A stretch of DNA of 64,000 nt from Corynebacterium poyangense (GCF_014522205.1 NZ_CP046884.1:1240001-1304000), one strand, 5' to 3'. Shown: positions 16,990 through 27,063, counted from the stretch's first letter. Notes: generated by a model from the letters alone, not told the origin. Made by a program: numbers and translations.

Positions 16990-18519
16990 TTAGAAATAAC
17001 TAATCTTAATGCCGTGCGCCTTAAGACACTCCAACAATTCCTCGATAGTCGAGATTCCAGCTACGTGCTGGGCCAATTCTTGTTCCGTGCCTCGATCTAA
17101 TTCATCCAGATGAATCTTTGCTTGTGGTGCGTCAGGATGATCAGCAACATAGACAATAACGCTTTGCCAATTTGCCGCCAACACATGTTTTCCCCAGTGA
17201 CTGACCACATATCCGCGCAGCCATGCTCTGCTATCACTCGGCGCGTGATCTGCAGCATCCTCAATATCAGAGGGATCAATAAGAGTCCGCATCTTTCCCT
17301 TTTTCACCAAAGCCTGATATAAGGAACGCTCAGGATCAATATCGTGATACTGCAAATCAATAAGCTTTATTTTTGGGTCGCTTAGAGATAGGCCACGGTT
17401 AAGAAATGACTGGATCAGTGACCATTTTGTCGACCAATCCAAAATTCCGGCAGTAGCTAAAGGATCTTCACCTAATAGATCTAAGACCTCATCCCACAGT
17501 TTTATTACCTTGTGGTCAATCTCAGTTGTCGGGGTAACCCGAGACCGGTATTCAGCAAGAATCTGGATAGCGCTAAGCTGTCTTCCGTCTCGAAGAGCAA
17601 CACAGTGCTGGAGACTTAAATCCCGAGAGATACTGCGCAATGCAGCCAAAGGATCAACTAATTGTAGATCGCTAAAGTCCACTCCTTCTTCCACGGCATC
17701 CATAACTAACGAGGTCATGCCCAGCTTTAGGAAAATAGCTGTATGAGACAAATTTGCGTCGCCAATAATGACGTGGAGGCGGCGCCATTTATCACTATCG
17801 GCGTGCGGTTCATCTCGGGTGTTAATAATGCCTCGGTTGAGCGTTGTTTCTAGTGAAATTTCTTGGAAGAAATAATCCGCCCGCTGGGAGATCTGGAATC
17901 CTTGTTCAGTTCCTTCCTCTCCTAGTCCTACTCGTCCGGCACCGGTGATAATTTGGCGTGCACAGAAAAAAGGGATGAGGGCTTTGGCCATGGTGGAAAA
18001 ATCTGTTTCTCGGGAGAAGAGATAATTTTCGTGGGAGCCGTAGGATGCACCTTTTCCGTCGACGTTATTTTTATACATCTTTAGTGGCGGACACGGCTCA
18101 ACATTCTTCAACACCGAGATGCCTTGGGAACTAGCCTGAGCTACATCGGCGATAGCACGTCGGGCAATCACATCACCGGCCACGTCATAGCGTAGCCCGT
18201 CCCAGGCATTAGAGACCTCTGGGGTGGAGAATTCAGGGTGGGCGTGGTCAACATAAAAGCGGCCACCGTTGTTCGTCACCATATTGGCCACCCCGAAGGC
18301 ATCGGGATCCACGATGGGAACGGTGTGGTAACGACGTAAATCAAAGCCGCGGAGATCTTTGAGCGGTGATTCAGACTCATAATCCCACCGAAATCGCGCT
18401 GCTGTACGCATAGCCGCATAGGTTGCTACCGCGTGGGTTGAGGTTGTGATGGGGCTTAAATCCGGCTGGTCCGGTGTGGAAATTCCATATTCCGTTTCAG
18501 TTCCCAAAAAGCGCGTCAT
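16990..18519 (-). CDS. dop: Pup deamidase/depupylase Dop
   Basis: Dop deamidates the Pup C-terminal Gln and removes Pup from conjugates. It is a PafA paralogue with the same fold: FLGTETEYGIS at the start, GASYGSHENYLFSR, INTRDEPHADSDKWRRLHVI and IDLQYHDIDPERS. It is 509 residues from ATG 18519; the frame runs further upstream to 18591 but would overlap arc, and MTRFLGTETEYG is the conserved start. It lies 11 bp downstream of arc. Residues 40-80 carry the extra loop that distinguishes Dop from PafA (DYESESPLKDLRGFDLRRYH). Confidence 0.95.
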   Translation of the reverse strand: MTRFLGTETEYGISTPDQPDLSPITTSTHAVATYAAMRTAARFRWDYESESPLKDLRGFDLRRYHTVPIVDPDAFGVANMVTNNGGRFYVDHAHPEFSTPEVSNAWDGLRYDVAGDVIARRAIADVAQASSQGISVLKNVEPCPPLKMYKNNVDGKGASYGSHENYLFSRETDFSTMAKALIPFFCARQIITGAGRVGLGEEGTEQGFQISQRADYFFQEISLETTLNRGIINTRDEPHADSDKWRRLHVIIGDANLSHTAIFLKLGMTSLVMDAVEEGVDFSDLQLVDPLAALRSISRDLSLQHCVALRDGRQLSAIQILAEYRSRVTPTTEIDHKVIKLWDEVLDLLGEDPLATAGILDWSTKWSLIQSFLNRGLSLSDPKIKLIDLQYHDIDPERSLYQALVKKGKMRTLIDPSDIEDAADHAPSDSRAWLRGYVVSHWGKHVLAANWQSVIVYVADHPDAPQAKIHLDELDRGTEQELAQHVAGISTIEELLECLKAHGIKISYF

Positions 18520-18530
18520 GGCTGTTAAGC

Positions 18531-20045
18531 TTAGCCGATCACCTCGATACGAAGAACGTTTCTCCCAGGTCTGCCGGTAATCCGTGCCCATTCATCGGGA
18601 TTAGCAGTATTGGGGAGATCCTCGCTTTCGCTTTGCTCCGCAGCCACCGCAGCAATCATATGGCGCGTGGTTAGACCACGACCCTGGGCGGAAATGGCAT
18701 CCTTAATAGCTAGCTTTTTGGCTCTATCCACAATGTTGGCAATCATGGCTCCAGAGACAAAATCTCGATAGTGAAGAACCTGACAACTCCCCTCGCTAAA
18801 GTAGAGGCGAACGTAGGGCTTATCCCGGAAAAGTTCAGAGACACCAGTGTTGATAAGCGTCTCAGCGGAATCCACTAGAGGTAAAGAATCATCAATATAA
18901 CGGCTGAAAATATCTTTTGCGCCGGCCTCATCTGGACGAGAGATGCGGATTTTGACATCAAGCCGACCGGGGCGCAGAACTGCTGGATCAATCAGCTCCT
19001 CACGATTGGTGGCACCAATGATGATGACATTGCGGAGGTTTTCCACGCCATCTAGCTCGGTGAGAAGCTGAGGCACGACAGTGGTCTCCATATCGGAGCT
19101 GACTCCCGATCCGCGGGTGCGGAAAATAGAATCGATTTCATCAAAAAAGATGATGACGGGACGGCCTTCGGAAGCGAGCTCGCGGGCGCGTTCAAAGATC
19201 ATTCGGATCCGGCGTTCAGTTTCTCCAACAAATTTATTGAGTAATTCCGGCCCCTTGATATTCAGGAACCAGGATCGTGACCCGTCCCCTATTCGAGTAG
19301 CAAGAGATTGCGCGACGGCTTTAGCGATGAGGGTCTTTCCACATCCAGGTGGACCGTACAGCAACACCCCTTTGGGCGGGTGTAATTGATAGGCCTTATA
19401 GAGTTCTGGATGGGCAAAAGGAAGCTCGACGGCGTCTCGAATTTTATCTATCTGTTCATCTAAGCCACCGATGTCGGCATAGCTGACATCAGGAACTTCC
19501 TCCAAAGACAAACTGGATACTTCAGTTTTAGGGATTCGTTCAAAAGCAACCCCCACACGCTCATGGACCAATACCGAATCACCACTGCGCGCCTGGTGCT
19601 GGATGGCCTCAGCTAGCCTGACCACCTTTTCCTCACCGCTCGGGCTAGTAATGACTGCGCGGTCACTTCCGATTTTCTCCATCAACGTGGCAAGGCTGCC
19701 GGTTTCAGGGATACCGCAACTTTCCACGATGACACTGCCTTCCCCTAGGCGGACTCGGTTACCCGATCGCAAGGAAGATTTATCAACATGAGGGGAAATT
19801 TTCACCCTCATTCGGCGCCCGGCAGTCATGATTTCAGCGTCACGGCGATGATTGGCAAATTCCAGAAAGATCCCATACGTGGACACTGGTTCAGCTAGAT
19901 CGTCAATCTCAGCACTGAGATCTTTGAGGCGATCTCTTGCTTCTTTAAGAAGATCAGCTAATTTCACATTCCGTGCGCGAGCTGCATTGAGGTCGCGACG
20001 CAACTTGGTGGTTTCGCTAGTCAATGACGGATCGTGGTGGTCCAT
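18531..20045 (-). CDS. arc: Proteasome-associated-type AAA ATPase ARC (Mpa homologue)
   Basis: The 504-residue ATPase has an N-terminal coiled coil (about 11-50) that recruits Pup and an OB-fold region (about 55-165). Its AAA module has Walker A GPPGCGKT, Walker B IIFFDEID and sensor IIGATNRE. Mycobacterial Mpa ends in a QYL motif that docks on the 20S core; this protein ends in NVLRIEVIG and lacks it. Corynebacterium species have no 20S proteasome, and ARC has been reported to unfold pupylated ferritin to release iron in C. glutamicum. It heads arc-dop with trmI 11 bp upstream. Confidence 0.95.
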   Translation of the reverse strand: MDHHDPSLTSETTKLRRDLNAARARNVKLADLLKEARDRLKDLSAEIDDLAEPVSTYGIFLEFANHRRDAEIMTAGRRMRVKISPHVDKSSLRSGNRVRLGEGSVIVESCGIPETGSLATLMEKIGSDRAVITSPSGEEKVVRLAEAIQHQARSGDSVLVHERVGVAFERIPKTEVSSLSLEEVPDVSYADIGGLDEQIDKIRDAVELPFAHPELYKAYQLHPPKGVLLYGPPGCGKTLIAKAVAQSLATRIGDGSRSWFLNIKGPELLNKFVGETERRIRMIFERARELASEGRPVIIFFDEIDSIFRTRGSGVSSDMETTVVPQLLTELDGVENLRNVIIIGATNREELIDPAVLRPGRLDVKIRISRPDEAGAKDIFSRYIDDSLPLVDSAETLINTGVSELFRDKPYVRLYFSEGSCQVLHYRDFVSGAMIANIVDRAKKLAIKDAISAQGRGLTTRHMIAAVAAEQSESEDLPNTANPDEWARITGRPGRNVLRIEVIG

Positions 20046-20056
20046 GGTGCTCTACC

Positions 20057-20893
20057 CTACCGCCGAGCTTTGCGTTGAGGACGTGGAGGGGTAACCCCAT
20101 CTGCCAGGCGTCGGGCCATCACCAGGAAGGCAGTGTGAGCATTCATTCGATGTTCCGGCCTAGTTGCAAGACCTTCTACTCGCCATTCTCGCACCAAGGA
20201 TTCCCATGCTCGAGGTTCGGTAAAACACCGCTGTTCCCGGATTCCCTCCATGACCTTCATTAATTGTGGAACAGTAGCGACATAGGTCATAAATACTCCG
20301 CCGGGGATCAGGATGTCTGCGGAAACCTTGAGACACTCCCACGGTTCAAGCATGTCTAAAATGACACGGTCTACGCGGCCTCCCAAGTCAGCAACAGTGA
20401 CATCGTGCAGATCCCCGAGGCGTGGTTGCCAATTCTGTGGGCGCCCGCCAAAGAATTCATCAACATTGGCGCAGGCGTAGTCGAGGTGATCTTGACGGAT
20501 TTCATAAGAAAAAAGAGTGCCTTGATCCCCAATAGCCCGGAGTAAAGACATTGATAGGGCCCCTGATCCAGCGCCGGCCTCCAACACTCGGGCGCCGGGG
20601 AAAATATCTCCTTCCACCAGGATTTGCGCGGAATCTTTGGGGTAGATCACCGCGGCACCGCGTGGCATGGAGAGCACGTGGTCCACCATGAGATGTCTAA
20701 AGCAAAGATATTCCGTACCAAGGGTGGAACGAACCACACTGCCTTCATCTGCCCCGATGATGTCATCGTGAGCGATCTGTCCTTTGTTGGTGTGGAAAAT
20801 CCCACCGGGTTGGACAACGATGGTGTGGTGACGGCGTTTCGGGTCAGTTAACTGCACCCGATCACCCGGTTGAAACGGGCCGGAATAGGCCAT
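20057..20893 (-). CDS. trmI: tRNA (adenine-58-N1)-methyltransferase TrmI
   Basis: TrmI makes m1A58 in the T-loop of tRNAs. The 278-residue protein has an N-terminal beta domain (about 1-60) and a SAM-dependent methyltransferase domain with motif I VLEAGAGSGALS. The catalytic Asp lies in VDRVILDMLEPWE. ATG 20893 is chosen because GAAAGGGA lies just upstream; the longer frame to 20944 has no such signal. trmI next to mpa/arc is the standard actinobacterial order. Confidence 0.93.
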   Translation of the reverse strand: MAYSGPFQPGDRVQLTDPKRRHHTIVVQPGGIFHTNKGQIAHDDIIGADEGSVVRSTLGTEYLCFRHLMVDHVLSMPRGAAVIYPKDSAQILVEGDIFPGARVLEAGAGSGALSMSLLRAIGDQGTLFSYEIRQDHLDYACANVDEFFGGRPQNWQPRLGDLHDVTVADLGGRVDRVILDMLEPWECLKVSADILIPGGVFMTYVATVPQLMKVMEGIREQRCFTEPRAWESLVREWRVEGLATRPEHRMNAHTAFLVMARRLADGVTPPRPQRKARR

Positions 20894-20956
20894 GCCGTGT
20901 TCCCTTTCTTTCAATCTCTGTACTGAGCTATTGCTGCTCCCCAAGGTGTGCAGATC

Positions 20957-22219
20957 TTAACTGACTAAGTATGCCTCAAGCGCCCGGATAAGCAGAAGTT
21001 CATCATCTGTGCCCATGATTTCCCTCGATGAATGCATAGACAACAGGGCGGCACCCACATCGACGGTGTCAATTCCTAAGCGAGTGGCGCTGATTGGTCC
21101 AATAGTTGACCCGCAGGGAACCGAATTATTGCTGACAAAATATTGGTACGGAATCCCGGCACTACGACAGGCTTGACGGAACATGGCGGCAGTTTTCCCA
21201 GTAGAGGCATAACGTTGGTTGGCGTTTGCTTTGATAACCGGACCAGCATTGAGCTGTGGGAGATGGCCTGGATCATGCTTTTCCGGGTGATTGGGATGAA
21301 CGGCATGGGTAGCGTCAACCGAAATGCTCGATGATCGGGCAAACATCTGGTGGATCTCATCACGGCTAGCTCCAAGGCTGGTGGCCGTCCTGGTGAGGAC
21401 CTCCTCAAGCAGCGGCCCAGCCGCTCCACTTGCGGAATGAGACCCTACTTCCTCATGGTCAAAAGCAGCTACCACAAGTATGTCGTCGCCCATATCGCCG
21501 GATGCGATGACACTGAGCACAGCGGCGACACTGGCATAGGCTGAACTGAGGTTGTCTAGTCTGCGTGAGGCCAGAAACTGATGATCTGAGCCGATGAACG
21601 CGGCCGGTTGGGTATCAACGGTGATGAGGTCATGTCCGACGATGTCGGCTGCAGTGATGTCCCGGTCTATGAGGTGGGCGATGTGCTCCAATAACGCAGC
21701 ACCGCCAGAGCAGAGTGCGTATATGGGTTGGAGATCCCGTTGTCTATCGGGCTCAAAAGTTGAGGAACGGTCCAGGTGGATGGCAATGTGAGGGATCCGT
21801 GCAATGGGTCCGGTGGCAACGAGATGTTCGGAGCCATCGGACAGGATTATTCGTCCAGCAAAGGCAAGATCACGGTCAAACCACGACGGCACAATGGGGC
21901 CGCCATAAACCTCTACTGCAGCTTGGCGGTAACCCTGGGCGGTAAAATCTGGATCCGGTTTGAGTAAAAACCCGGGTGAATCCAAGTGAGAACCGAGGAT
22001 TTTAAAACCAGATTCTGGTGAGGCATTCTCCGGTATCCACCAGGCCATAAGCGCCCCGTCTCGGATGAGATAATGGCCACCTGGGGTGCAGTCCCATCCG
22101 GAATCTCGGTATTGCTGACGATATCCCGCGTTCTCAAGAAGAGTGGCTAACTCCCGAGCGGCATGAAAAGAACTCGGTGAAGCATCAAGGAAATCCAGAA
22201 ATTTGTTCAGATCAGACAT
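20957..22219 (-). CDS. M18-family aminopeptidase
   Basis: The 420-residue zinc aminopeptidase (aspartyl/leucyl type) has GSHLDSPG (metal His/Asp), the bridging Asp region, AAFDHEEVGSHSASGA with the catalytic Glu pair, DATHAVHPNHPEKHDPGH, and a C-terminal His in ALLSMHSSREIM. M18 enzymes form large dodecamers and trim acidic N-terminal residues. ATG 22219 is chosen because MSDLNKFLDFLDASPSSFHA matches the family start; the longer frame would overlap the divergent nuclease gene. It is upstream of trmI with 63 bp between them. Confidence 0.92.
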   Translation of the reverse strand: MSDLNKFLDFLDASPSSFHAARELATLLENAGYRQQYRDSGWDCTPGGHYLIRDGALMAWWIPENASPESGFKILGSHLDSPGFLLKPDPDFTAQGYRQAAVEVYGGPIVPSWFDRDLAFAGRIILSDGSEHLVATGPIARIPHIAIHLDRSSTFEPDRQRDLQPIYALCSGGAALLEHIAHLIDRDITAADIVGHDLITVDTQPAAFIGSDHQFLASRRLDNLSSAYASVAAVLSVIASGDMGDDILVVAAFDHEEVGSHSASGAAGPLLEEVLTRTATSLGASRDEIHQMFARSSSISVDATHAVHPNHPEKHDPGHLPQLNAGPVIKANANQRYASTGKTAAMFRQACRSAGIPYQYFVSNNSVPCGSTIGPISATRLGIDTVDVGAALLSMHSSREIMGTDDELLLIRALEAYLVS

Positions 22220-22274
22220 GACACCAGGGTGCCACGCTCTCGGCCTCGGAGGGTAGCCAGTTACTCTGGTAGCT

Positions 22275-23108
22275 ATGTCTTCCACTGCACGACCTTTAGC
22301 TTTATCTCCAAGCAGGGCTAATGATTATCAACAATGCCCGTTGAAGTATCGTCTTCGTGCCATAGACAAGATCCCGGAACCAACAACGGTAGCGCAGGTG
22401 AAGGGAACATTAGTTCATGCCGTTTTGGAAGAAATGCATGGATGGGAGCGAAATAATCGGACTTTCCCGGCGGCGGTAAAAAGACTGAAACCCACGTGGG
22501 CTCAGATGTGCGACAAAGATGAGTCCTTGGCCGAATTGGTCCCTGAGTCGCAGTTTTATGATTTTTTGGTCGAGTGTCGCGAACTGTTGCGAGGCTATTT
22601 CTTTATGGAGAATCCTCAAGGATTTGATGCGGATTCCTGCGAAAAATTTGTCCAGACTGTTTTGCCCAATGGTGTTCCGGTGCGGGGCTTTATTGATCGA
22701 ATTGATATTGCACCGACTGGGGAAATCAGAGTGGTTGACTACAAGACCGGTAAAAAACCATCGCCTCGGTTTTCTGCTGAGCCGAAGTTTCAGATGATGT
22801 TTTATGCGTTGGTTTATTGGCGGATTTTCCAGGATCTGCCCACCCAACTCCGACTTATGTATATCAAAGAAGCAGACTCTCTATTTCTTAGTCCCTCCAA
22901 AGAAGAATTGGAATTCTTTGAACAAGATTTAGCCCATTTGTGGAAAAAGATTGTAGAGGATGGACACAGGGGGAGTTTTCGACCAAAGAAGTCAAAGCTA
23001 TGTGGGTGGTGTCATTTCCAGAACCTGTGTCCAGCTTTTGGTGGCACCCCTCCTCCCTATCCAGGTTGGCCGGGTGCCATGGGAGACAAGAGCGAAGTCT
23101 CCCGCTAA
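22275..23108 (+). CDS. RecB-family PD-(D/E)XK nuclease with probable Fe-S cluster
   Basis: The 277-residue single-domain nuclease has the core motif EIRVVDYKTGKKP (D and K of PD-(D/E)XK), an upstream GTLVHAVLEEM helix and a QMMFYALVYWR block after the core. Cys near 18 (YQQCPLKYRLR) and three Cys near the end (LCGWCHFQNLCPAF) match the AddB/Cas4-like [4Fe-4S] staple. It is probably a DNA exonuclease in repair. No cas gene is nearby, so a CRISPR role is unlikely. It is divergent from the M18 gene (55 bp) and its stop overlaps the fhs stop by 4 bp. Confidence 0.85.
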   Translation: MSSTARPLALSPSRANDYQQCPLKYRLRAIDKIPEPTTVAQVKGTLVHAVLEEMHGWERNNRTFPAAVKRLKPTWAQMCDKDESLAELVPESQFYDFLVECRELLRGYFFMENPQGFDADSCEKFVQTVLPNGVPVRGFIDRIDIAPTGEIRVVDYKTGKKPSPRFSAEPKFQMMFYALVYWRIFQDLPTQLRLMYIKEADSLFLSPSKEELEFFEQDLAHLWKKIVEDGHRGSFRPKKSKLCGWCHFQNLCPAFGGTPPPYPGWPGAMGDKSEVSR

Positions 23109-24829
23109 AACAGTCCTGAGATAGATCCTTCGCTATCAATATCGATATGCAAGGCGGCCGGGTTTTTGGGAAGACCAGGCATGGTCATCACATCACCGGT
23201 CAATACCACCACAAATCCTGCCCCGGTTCGCGGAATTAATTCCCGAACATGAAGGGTGTGCCCGCGCGGTGCACCTAATTTCTTTGGATCATCAGAAAAG
23301 GAATACTGGGTCTTTGAAATACATACCGGTAAAGCATCCAAGCCGTTCTTCTTGAGCTGGTTCAGTTGCTTCCTTGCTTTGCTGGAAAACTCGACCTCAC
23401 TTGCCCCATATACGCGTCGGGCAAGAGTAGTGATGGAGTGCTCAACACCCTGTTCGGGATCATAAATTTGTTGCGGGGAACGGGTGCGTTGCTCACGTCC
23501 CGCCAGGACCTGTTCTACAGCTTCTGCCAATTCCTGACCGCCATGACCACCGTGCGCCCACACGTGAGAGTTCACTAATCGGATACCTTGGTCTTGGGCC
23601 CATTCTTGGAGATAGTGTGCTTCTGCTTCGGTGTCGCTAGGGAAGGAATTAATAGCAACAATAGGTTCGACGTCGAACTGTCGAATATTTCCGATATGTG
23701 CGCCGAGATTCTCGATCCCTTTGGCTAGAGCTTCATGATTCTCTTTGTCCAAATCCTCTCGAGCCACACCACCGTTGTATTTCAGGGAGCGAATTGTTGC
23801 GACCACAACAACAGCATCGACGTGCAGCTTGCCGACGCGAGCCTTGATATCGAAGAATTTCTCGGCACCTAAATCAGACCCGAAACCAGCTTCGGTGACC
23901 ACAATATCTGCGCATGACATTGCTGTTCTCGTAGCAAGAAGACTGTTACATCCATGGGCGATATTGGCGAAGGGACCACCGTGAATAAACGCCGGGGCTC
24001 CTCCCAGAGTTTGCACCAGATTGGGGTTAATCGCTTCTTTCATTAATGCGGTGAGTGCTCCAGCCACCCCTAATTGTGAGACAGTAACTGGCTGATCATC
24101 ATAGGTGTAGCCGATGGTCATGGCTCCCAGTCTCCGCTTAAGATCTGTGAGATCTGTAGCCAGGCATAGTACAGCCATAATTTCACTAGCCGCCGTGATG
24201 GTGAAACCAGTTTCTGCTGGTACTCCGTGAGCCGGGCCACCCAATCCAGTGACCACACCGCGTAGGGCCCGATCGTTGACATCGAGGCATCGTTGCCAGG
24301 TTACTTTTCGAGGGTCGATATTAAGGGCATTTCCTTGGTGGATGTGGTTGTCAATCACCGCCGCTAAGGTGTTGGTTGCTGAGGTAATAGCGTGGAAATC
24401 CCCCGTGAAGTGAAGATTAATATCTTCCATGGGAACGACCTGGGAGTAGCCGCCACCGGCTGCGCCACCTTTAATGCCCATGACCGGCCCTTGGGAAGGC
24501 TCTCGAAGAGCTGCTGCAACCTTATGATTACGCAGATGAAGCGCATCCACTAAACCAATGAGCGTGGTTGATTTACCTTCACCGGCAGGAGTAGGAGACA
24601 TCGCAGTGACGAGTACGAGTTTGGCCTGTCCTCGACTAGATAACTGAGTGGGATCAACCTTCGCCTTCGTTCGGCCATAAGGAATGAGGGCAGAATCAGG
24701 GATCCCGGTCCGCTGAGCGATGTCGGTGATATCGAGTAGTGGGTGTGCCTGGGCGATAGCGACGTCGCTTTGAGGGTTCGTCGTGTTGTCAGGGACCTGG
24801 GGATCATGAGCACAAGTGGTGTTAGCCAT
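23105..24829 (-). CDS. fhs: Formate--tetrahydrofolate ligase
   Basis: Fhs makes 10-formyl-THF from formate, THF and ATP in one-carbon metabolism. The sequence has the P-loop MSPTPAGEGKSTT, EPSQGPVMGIKGGAAGGG, the NLHFTGDFHAI block and FGSDLGAEKFFDIK. Starting at ATG 24829 it is 574 residues, with a roughly 30-residue polar N-terminal extension over the usual family start (LLDITDIAQRTGIPDSALIPYG). No strong Shine-Dalgarno is visible; an ATG at 24862 is an alternative but would overlap the divergent DUF202 gene. It is convergent with the RecB-type gene. Confidence 0.92.
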   Translation of the reverse strand: MANTTCAHDPQVPDNTTNPQSDVAIAQAHPLLDITDIAQRTGIPDSALIPYGRTKAKVDPTQLSSRGQAKLVLVTAMSPTPAGEGKSTTLIGLVDALHLRNHKVAAALREPSQGPVMGIKGGAAGGGYSQVVPMEDINLHFTGDFHAITSATNTLAAVIDNHIHQGNALNIDPRKVTWQRCLDVNDRALRGVVTGLGGPAHGVPAETGFTITAASEIMAVLCLATDLTDLKRRLGAMTIGYTYDDQPVTVSQLGVAGALTALMKEAINPNLVQTLGGAPAFIHGGPFANIAHGCNSLLATRTAMSCADIVVTEAGFGSDLGAEKFFDIKARVGKLHVDAVVVVATIRSLKYNGGVAREDLDKENHEALAKGIENLGAHIGNIRQFDVEPIVAINSFPSDTEAEAHYLQEWAQDQGIRLVNSHVWAHGGHGGQELAEAVEQVLAGREQRTRSPQQIYDPEQGVEHSITTLARRVYGASEVEFSSKARKQLNQLKKNGLDALPVCISKTQYSFSDDPKKLGAPRGHTLHVRELIPRTGAGFVVVLTGDVMTMPGLPKNPAALHIDIDSEGSISGLF

Positions 24830-24844
24830 AACTTCATGCTTACC

Positions 24845-25246
24845 ATGAGTTGCGTGACTCATACGTCGAAAAATCAAGAAAGTGATGACCGTGGTGTTTT
24901 AGCACGCGTCTTACTTCCCGGCGGTAAAGAACCTGACGCCCGGTTTACCTTGGCTAATGAACGAACTTTTTTAGCGTGGACCAGGACGTCTCTAGCTTTC
25001 ATGGCGGGAGGGGTGGCTTTGGAAGCCTTCCCCATTGACCATGTATCACCAGCAGTTCGCACCACTATGGCGATATGTGTTATTGCGGTGGGATTGGTGA
25101 TTGCACTCGGAGCTAGCGTGCGATGGGTGCGCGTGGAGCGTGCCATGCGACACGATAAACCCTTACCTGTACCGGCTATTATCCCGGTACTTTCGCTTGC
25201 TGCTGTCCTTGCCAGCGCAACCGCGATCTGGGTTTTCCTGATATGA
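24845..25246 (+). CDS. YidH-type DUF202 membrane protein
   Basis: The 133-residue protein has the DUF202 signature FTLANERTFLAWTRTSLAF followed by three hydrophobic segments (about 48-66, 72-94 and 108-130). Function unknown. Start ATG 24845 gives a 35-residue lead before the conserved block; its start codon and that of divergent fhs are only 15 bp apart. It overlaps the next DUF202 gene by ATGA. Confidence 0.8.
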   Translation: MSCVTHTSKNQESDDRGVLARVLLPGGKEPDARFTLANERTFLAWTRTSLAFMAGGVALEAFPIDHVSPAVRTTMAICVIAVGLVIALGASVRWVRVERAMRHDKPLPVPAIIPVLSLAAVLASATAIWVFLI

Positions 25247-25569
25247 ATCAGGTAATTCGCCACGAAGATCCCGGTTTGCAACCAGAACGAACAGCCTTGG
25301 CGTGGACCAGAACAACGGTAAGTTTTTGCGTTGCTTCGGCAATGCTATTGCGCTGGGCACGGGTTCTAGGTGTCCATAGCTTCTGGATCGTGGCGTTATT
25401 AATCGGCGTGATCCTATGCTTAAATCTCAGCCAACGGCGTCGCTATCTACGCCATAATCACGGTCTAAAGACCGGAAGCACCCAGGCAAATATTGTCGGG
25501 GTGCTTAGTTTAACGAGTATCAGTCTGTTTTTGGGGCTGTGCTCAATCCTTCTAGTCCTGGATTCTTAG
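25243..25569 (+). CDS. DUF202 membrane protein, second copy of a pair
   Basis: The 108-residue protein has a short DUF202 start (GLQPERTALAWTRTTVSF) and three hydrophobic segments. The ATGA overlap with the preceding DUF202 gene points to translational coupling and probably a two-protein complex. It resembles E. coli YidH/YidG, also an adjacent pair. Its stop overlaps the stop of the convergent C4-dicarboxylate carrier gene by 4 bp. Function unknown. Confidence 0.78.
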   Translation: MNQVIRHEDPGLQPERTALAWTRTTVSFCVASAMLLRWARVLGVHSFWIVALLIGVILCLNLSQRRRYLRHNHGLKTGSTQANIVGVLSLTSISLFLGLCSILLVLDS

Positions 25570-26876
25570 AGAATAATTCCCCCAAAGAGGTAACACAGAG
25601 CAACTGAAATAGCGATGTTCAATGCTCCAGGAATGAGGAAGGGATGGTTAAATACGTAGCTGCCGATCTGAGTAGAGCCTGTGTCATCCATTTCTACTGC
25701 CGCTAATAGCGTGGGATATGTTGGCAAAATAAACAAGGCTGACACCGCCGGGAAAGCTGCAAGAGCCGTCAAGGGAGAGACACCTATTGCTAAGGCAGCT
25801 GGAATAAGAGCTTTGGCGGTTGCTGCTTGAGAATAAAGAAGGGCTGCGGCGAAGAATAATACTATTGCCAACATCCATGGCCAGCGCTGCAATACACCGC
25901 TTGAAAAATGCTCGATATCTTTCAGATGTGCATTAATGATCGTGGTGCCCAGCCAGGCTACACCGAGCACACAAACACAGGCTGACATTCCGGACTTGAA
26001 TACCTGGGTGTTAAGGATCTCTCCGGCCGGGATCTTAGCGATGAGGACAATGATCGTAGCGGTTGCCAACATCAACGACATGATGGCTTCATTGCGCGGT
26101 AAAGCTGGGTTGGTTATTAACCCCACCTGTTCTGAAATAGCTGTAGCATAGGCCATCACTAAAACAATGGCGACAAGAAAAACAATCAGAGATAGTTTCG
26201 CTGCCTTCGTTGGAACATAATCGGCAGCTTTCTTTGGTGGATTAACCAGACCTTTTTCTACTCGGCTCAAATACACCGGGTCTTTTTCCAACGGTTTACC
26301 AAGCATATTAGCAATCAAGGCAGTAGGGAAAATAGCCAAGAACGTCGCCGGAATTACTACTCCTAGGATCCCGAGATAGCTGATTCCTAAGGGCTCGAGC
26401 GTTGAGGCGAGAAAAACAACGGCTGCGGAAATTGGGGATGCGCAAATAGCGACTTGGGAGGCTACCACCGCTATTGATAAGGGACGCGACGGCCGGACCT
26501 TCCCCTCCTTCGCAACCTCAACAATGACCGGCAAGGTAGAAAAAGCAGTGTGGCCCGTCCCCGCTAGCAACGTCATTAAGTATGTGACGATGGGAGCCAA
26601 AATAGTGATCTGCTTAGGCCGGCTCCTTAATACGCGTTCAGCGAGGTGAACGAGGTAATCCATGCCCCCTGCCCGTTGCATAGCTGAAATCGCAGCAATG
26701 ACGGACATAATGATACCAATGACATCAAATGGGATGTCATCTTTACTCACTGGGGTTCCGATCAAACCAAGCAATAAGACGCCAAATCCACCGGCAAAAC
26801 CGATGGCTATAGACCCTAAGCGAGCGCCAAGAACAATGGCGGCCAGAATGATAAAGATCTGGACAGCGACAAGCAT
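25566..26876 (-). CDS. Anaerobic C4-dicarboxylate transporter, DcuA/DcuB family
   Basis: The 436-residue protein has about 11-12 hydrophobic segments and Dcu-type blocks: GLIGTPVSKDDIPFDVI, LAGTGHTAFSTLPVI, KEGKVRPSRPLS, ASQVAICASPISAAVVF and FILPTYPTLLAAV. Dcu carriers exchange fumarate, aspartate and succinate. It lies downstream of aspA, separated by that gene's terminator, so it has its own promoter but the same metabolic theme. DcuA versus DcuB cannot be told from sequence alone. An inverted repeat lies 33 bp before the start. Confidence 0.88.
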   Translation of the reverse strand: MLVAVQIFIILAAIVLGARLGSIAIGFAGGFGVLLLGLIGTPVSKDDIPFDVIGIIMSVIAAISAMQRAGGMDYLVHLAERVLRSRPKQITILAPIVTYLMTLLAGTGHTAFSTLPVIVEVAKEGKVRPSRPLSIAVVASQVAICASPISAAVVFLASTLEPLGISYLGILGVVIPATFLAIFPTALIANMLGKPLEKDPVYLSRVEKGLVNPPKKAADYVPTKAAKLSLIVFLVAIVLVMAYATAISEQVGLITNPALPRNEAIMSLMLATATIIVLIAKIPAGEILNTQVFKSGMSACVCVLGVAWLGTTIINAHLKDIEHFSSGVLQRWPWMLAIVLFFAAALLYSQAATAKALIPAALAIGVSPLTALAAFPAVSALFILPTYPTLLAAVEMDDTGSTQIGSYVFNHPFLIPGALNIAISVALCYLFGGIIL

Positions 26877-26908
26877 GGTCTTTCGCTTTCTATACTCAGG
26901 TGGGTGTG

Positions 26909-26931
26909 GAAATAACCCACCGTGTTCGTCG
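26909..26931 (-). promoter_or_regulatory. Inverted repeat in the leader of the Dcu-type gene
   Basis: GGTGGGT at 26909-26915 and ACCCACC at 26925-26931 form a perfect 7-bp stem with a 9-nt loop, 33 bp upstream of the start codon. It could be an operator or an mRNA hairpin. No T-run follows on the coding strand, so it is not a terminator. Confidence 0.4.
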
Positions 26932-27063
26932 TGATTATTCCATCACCATTATGCATAATTTAAGCCCCTAAGGAAAACTTAGGTGTTGTAAATAACATAA
27001 CAGGAAAGCTCGACTGTCGCGTCCACCACAAATACTATTAATCGTTAGATTGTTATTGCGCCA

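Noticed and set aside
18520..18591. N-terminal extension of Dop
   Set aside because: It would overlap the end of arc and lacks family similarity; MTRFLGTETEYG is the conserved start.
22275..23108. Cas4 of a CRISPR system
   Set aside because: The PD-(D/E)XK plus four-cysteine layout fits, but no cas gene or repeat array is nearby; treated as a RecB-type repair nuclease.
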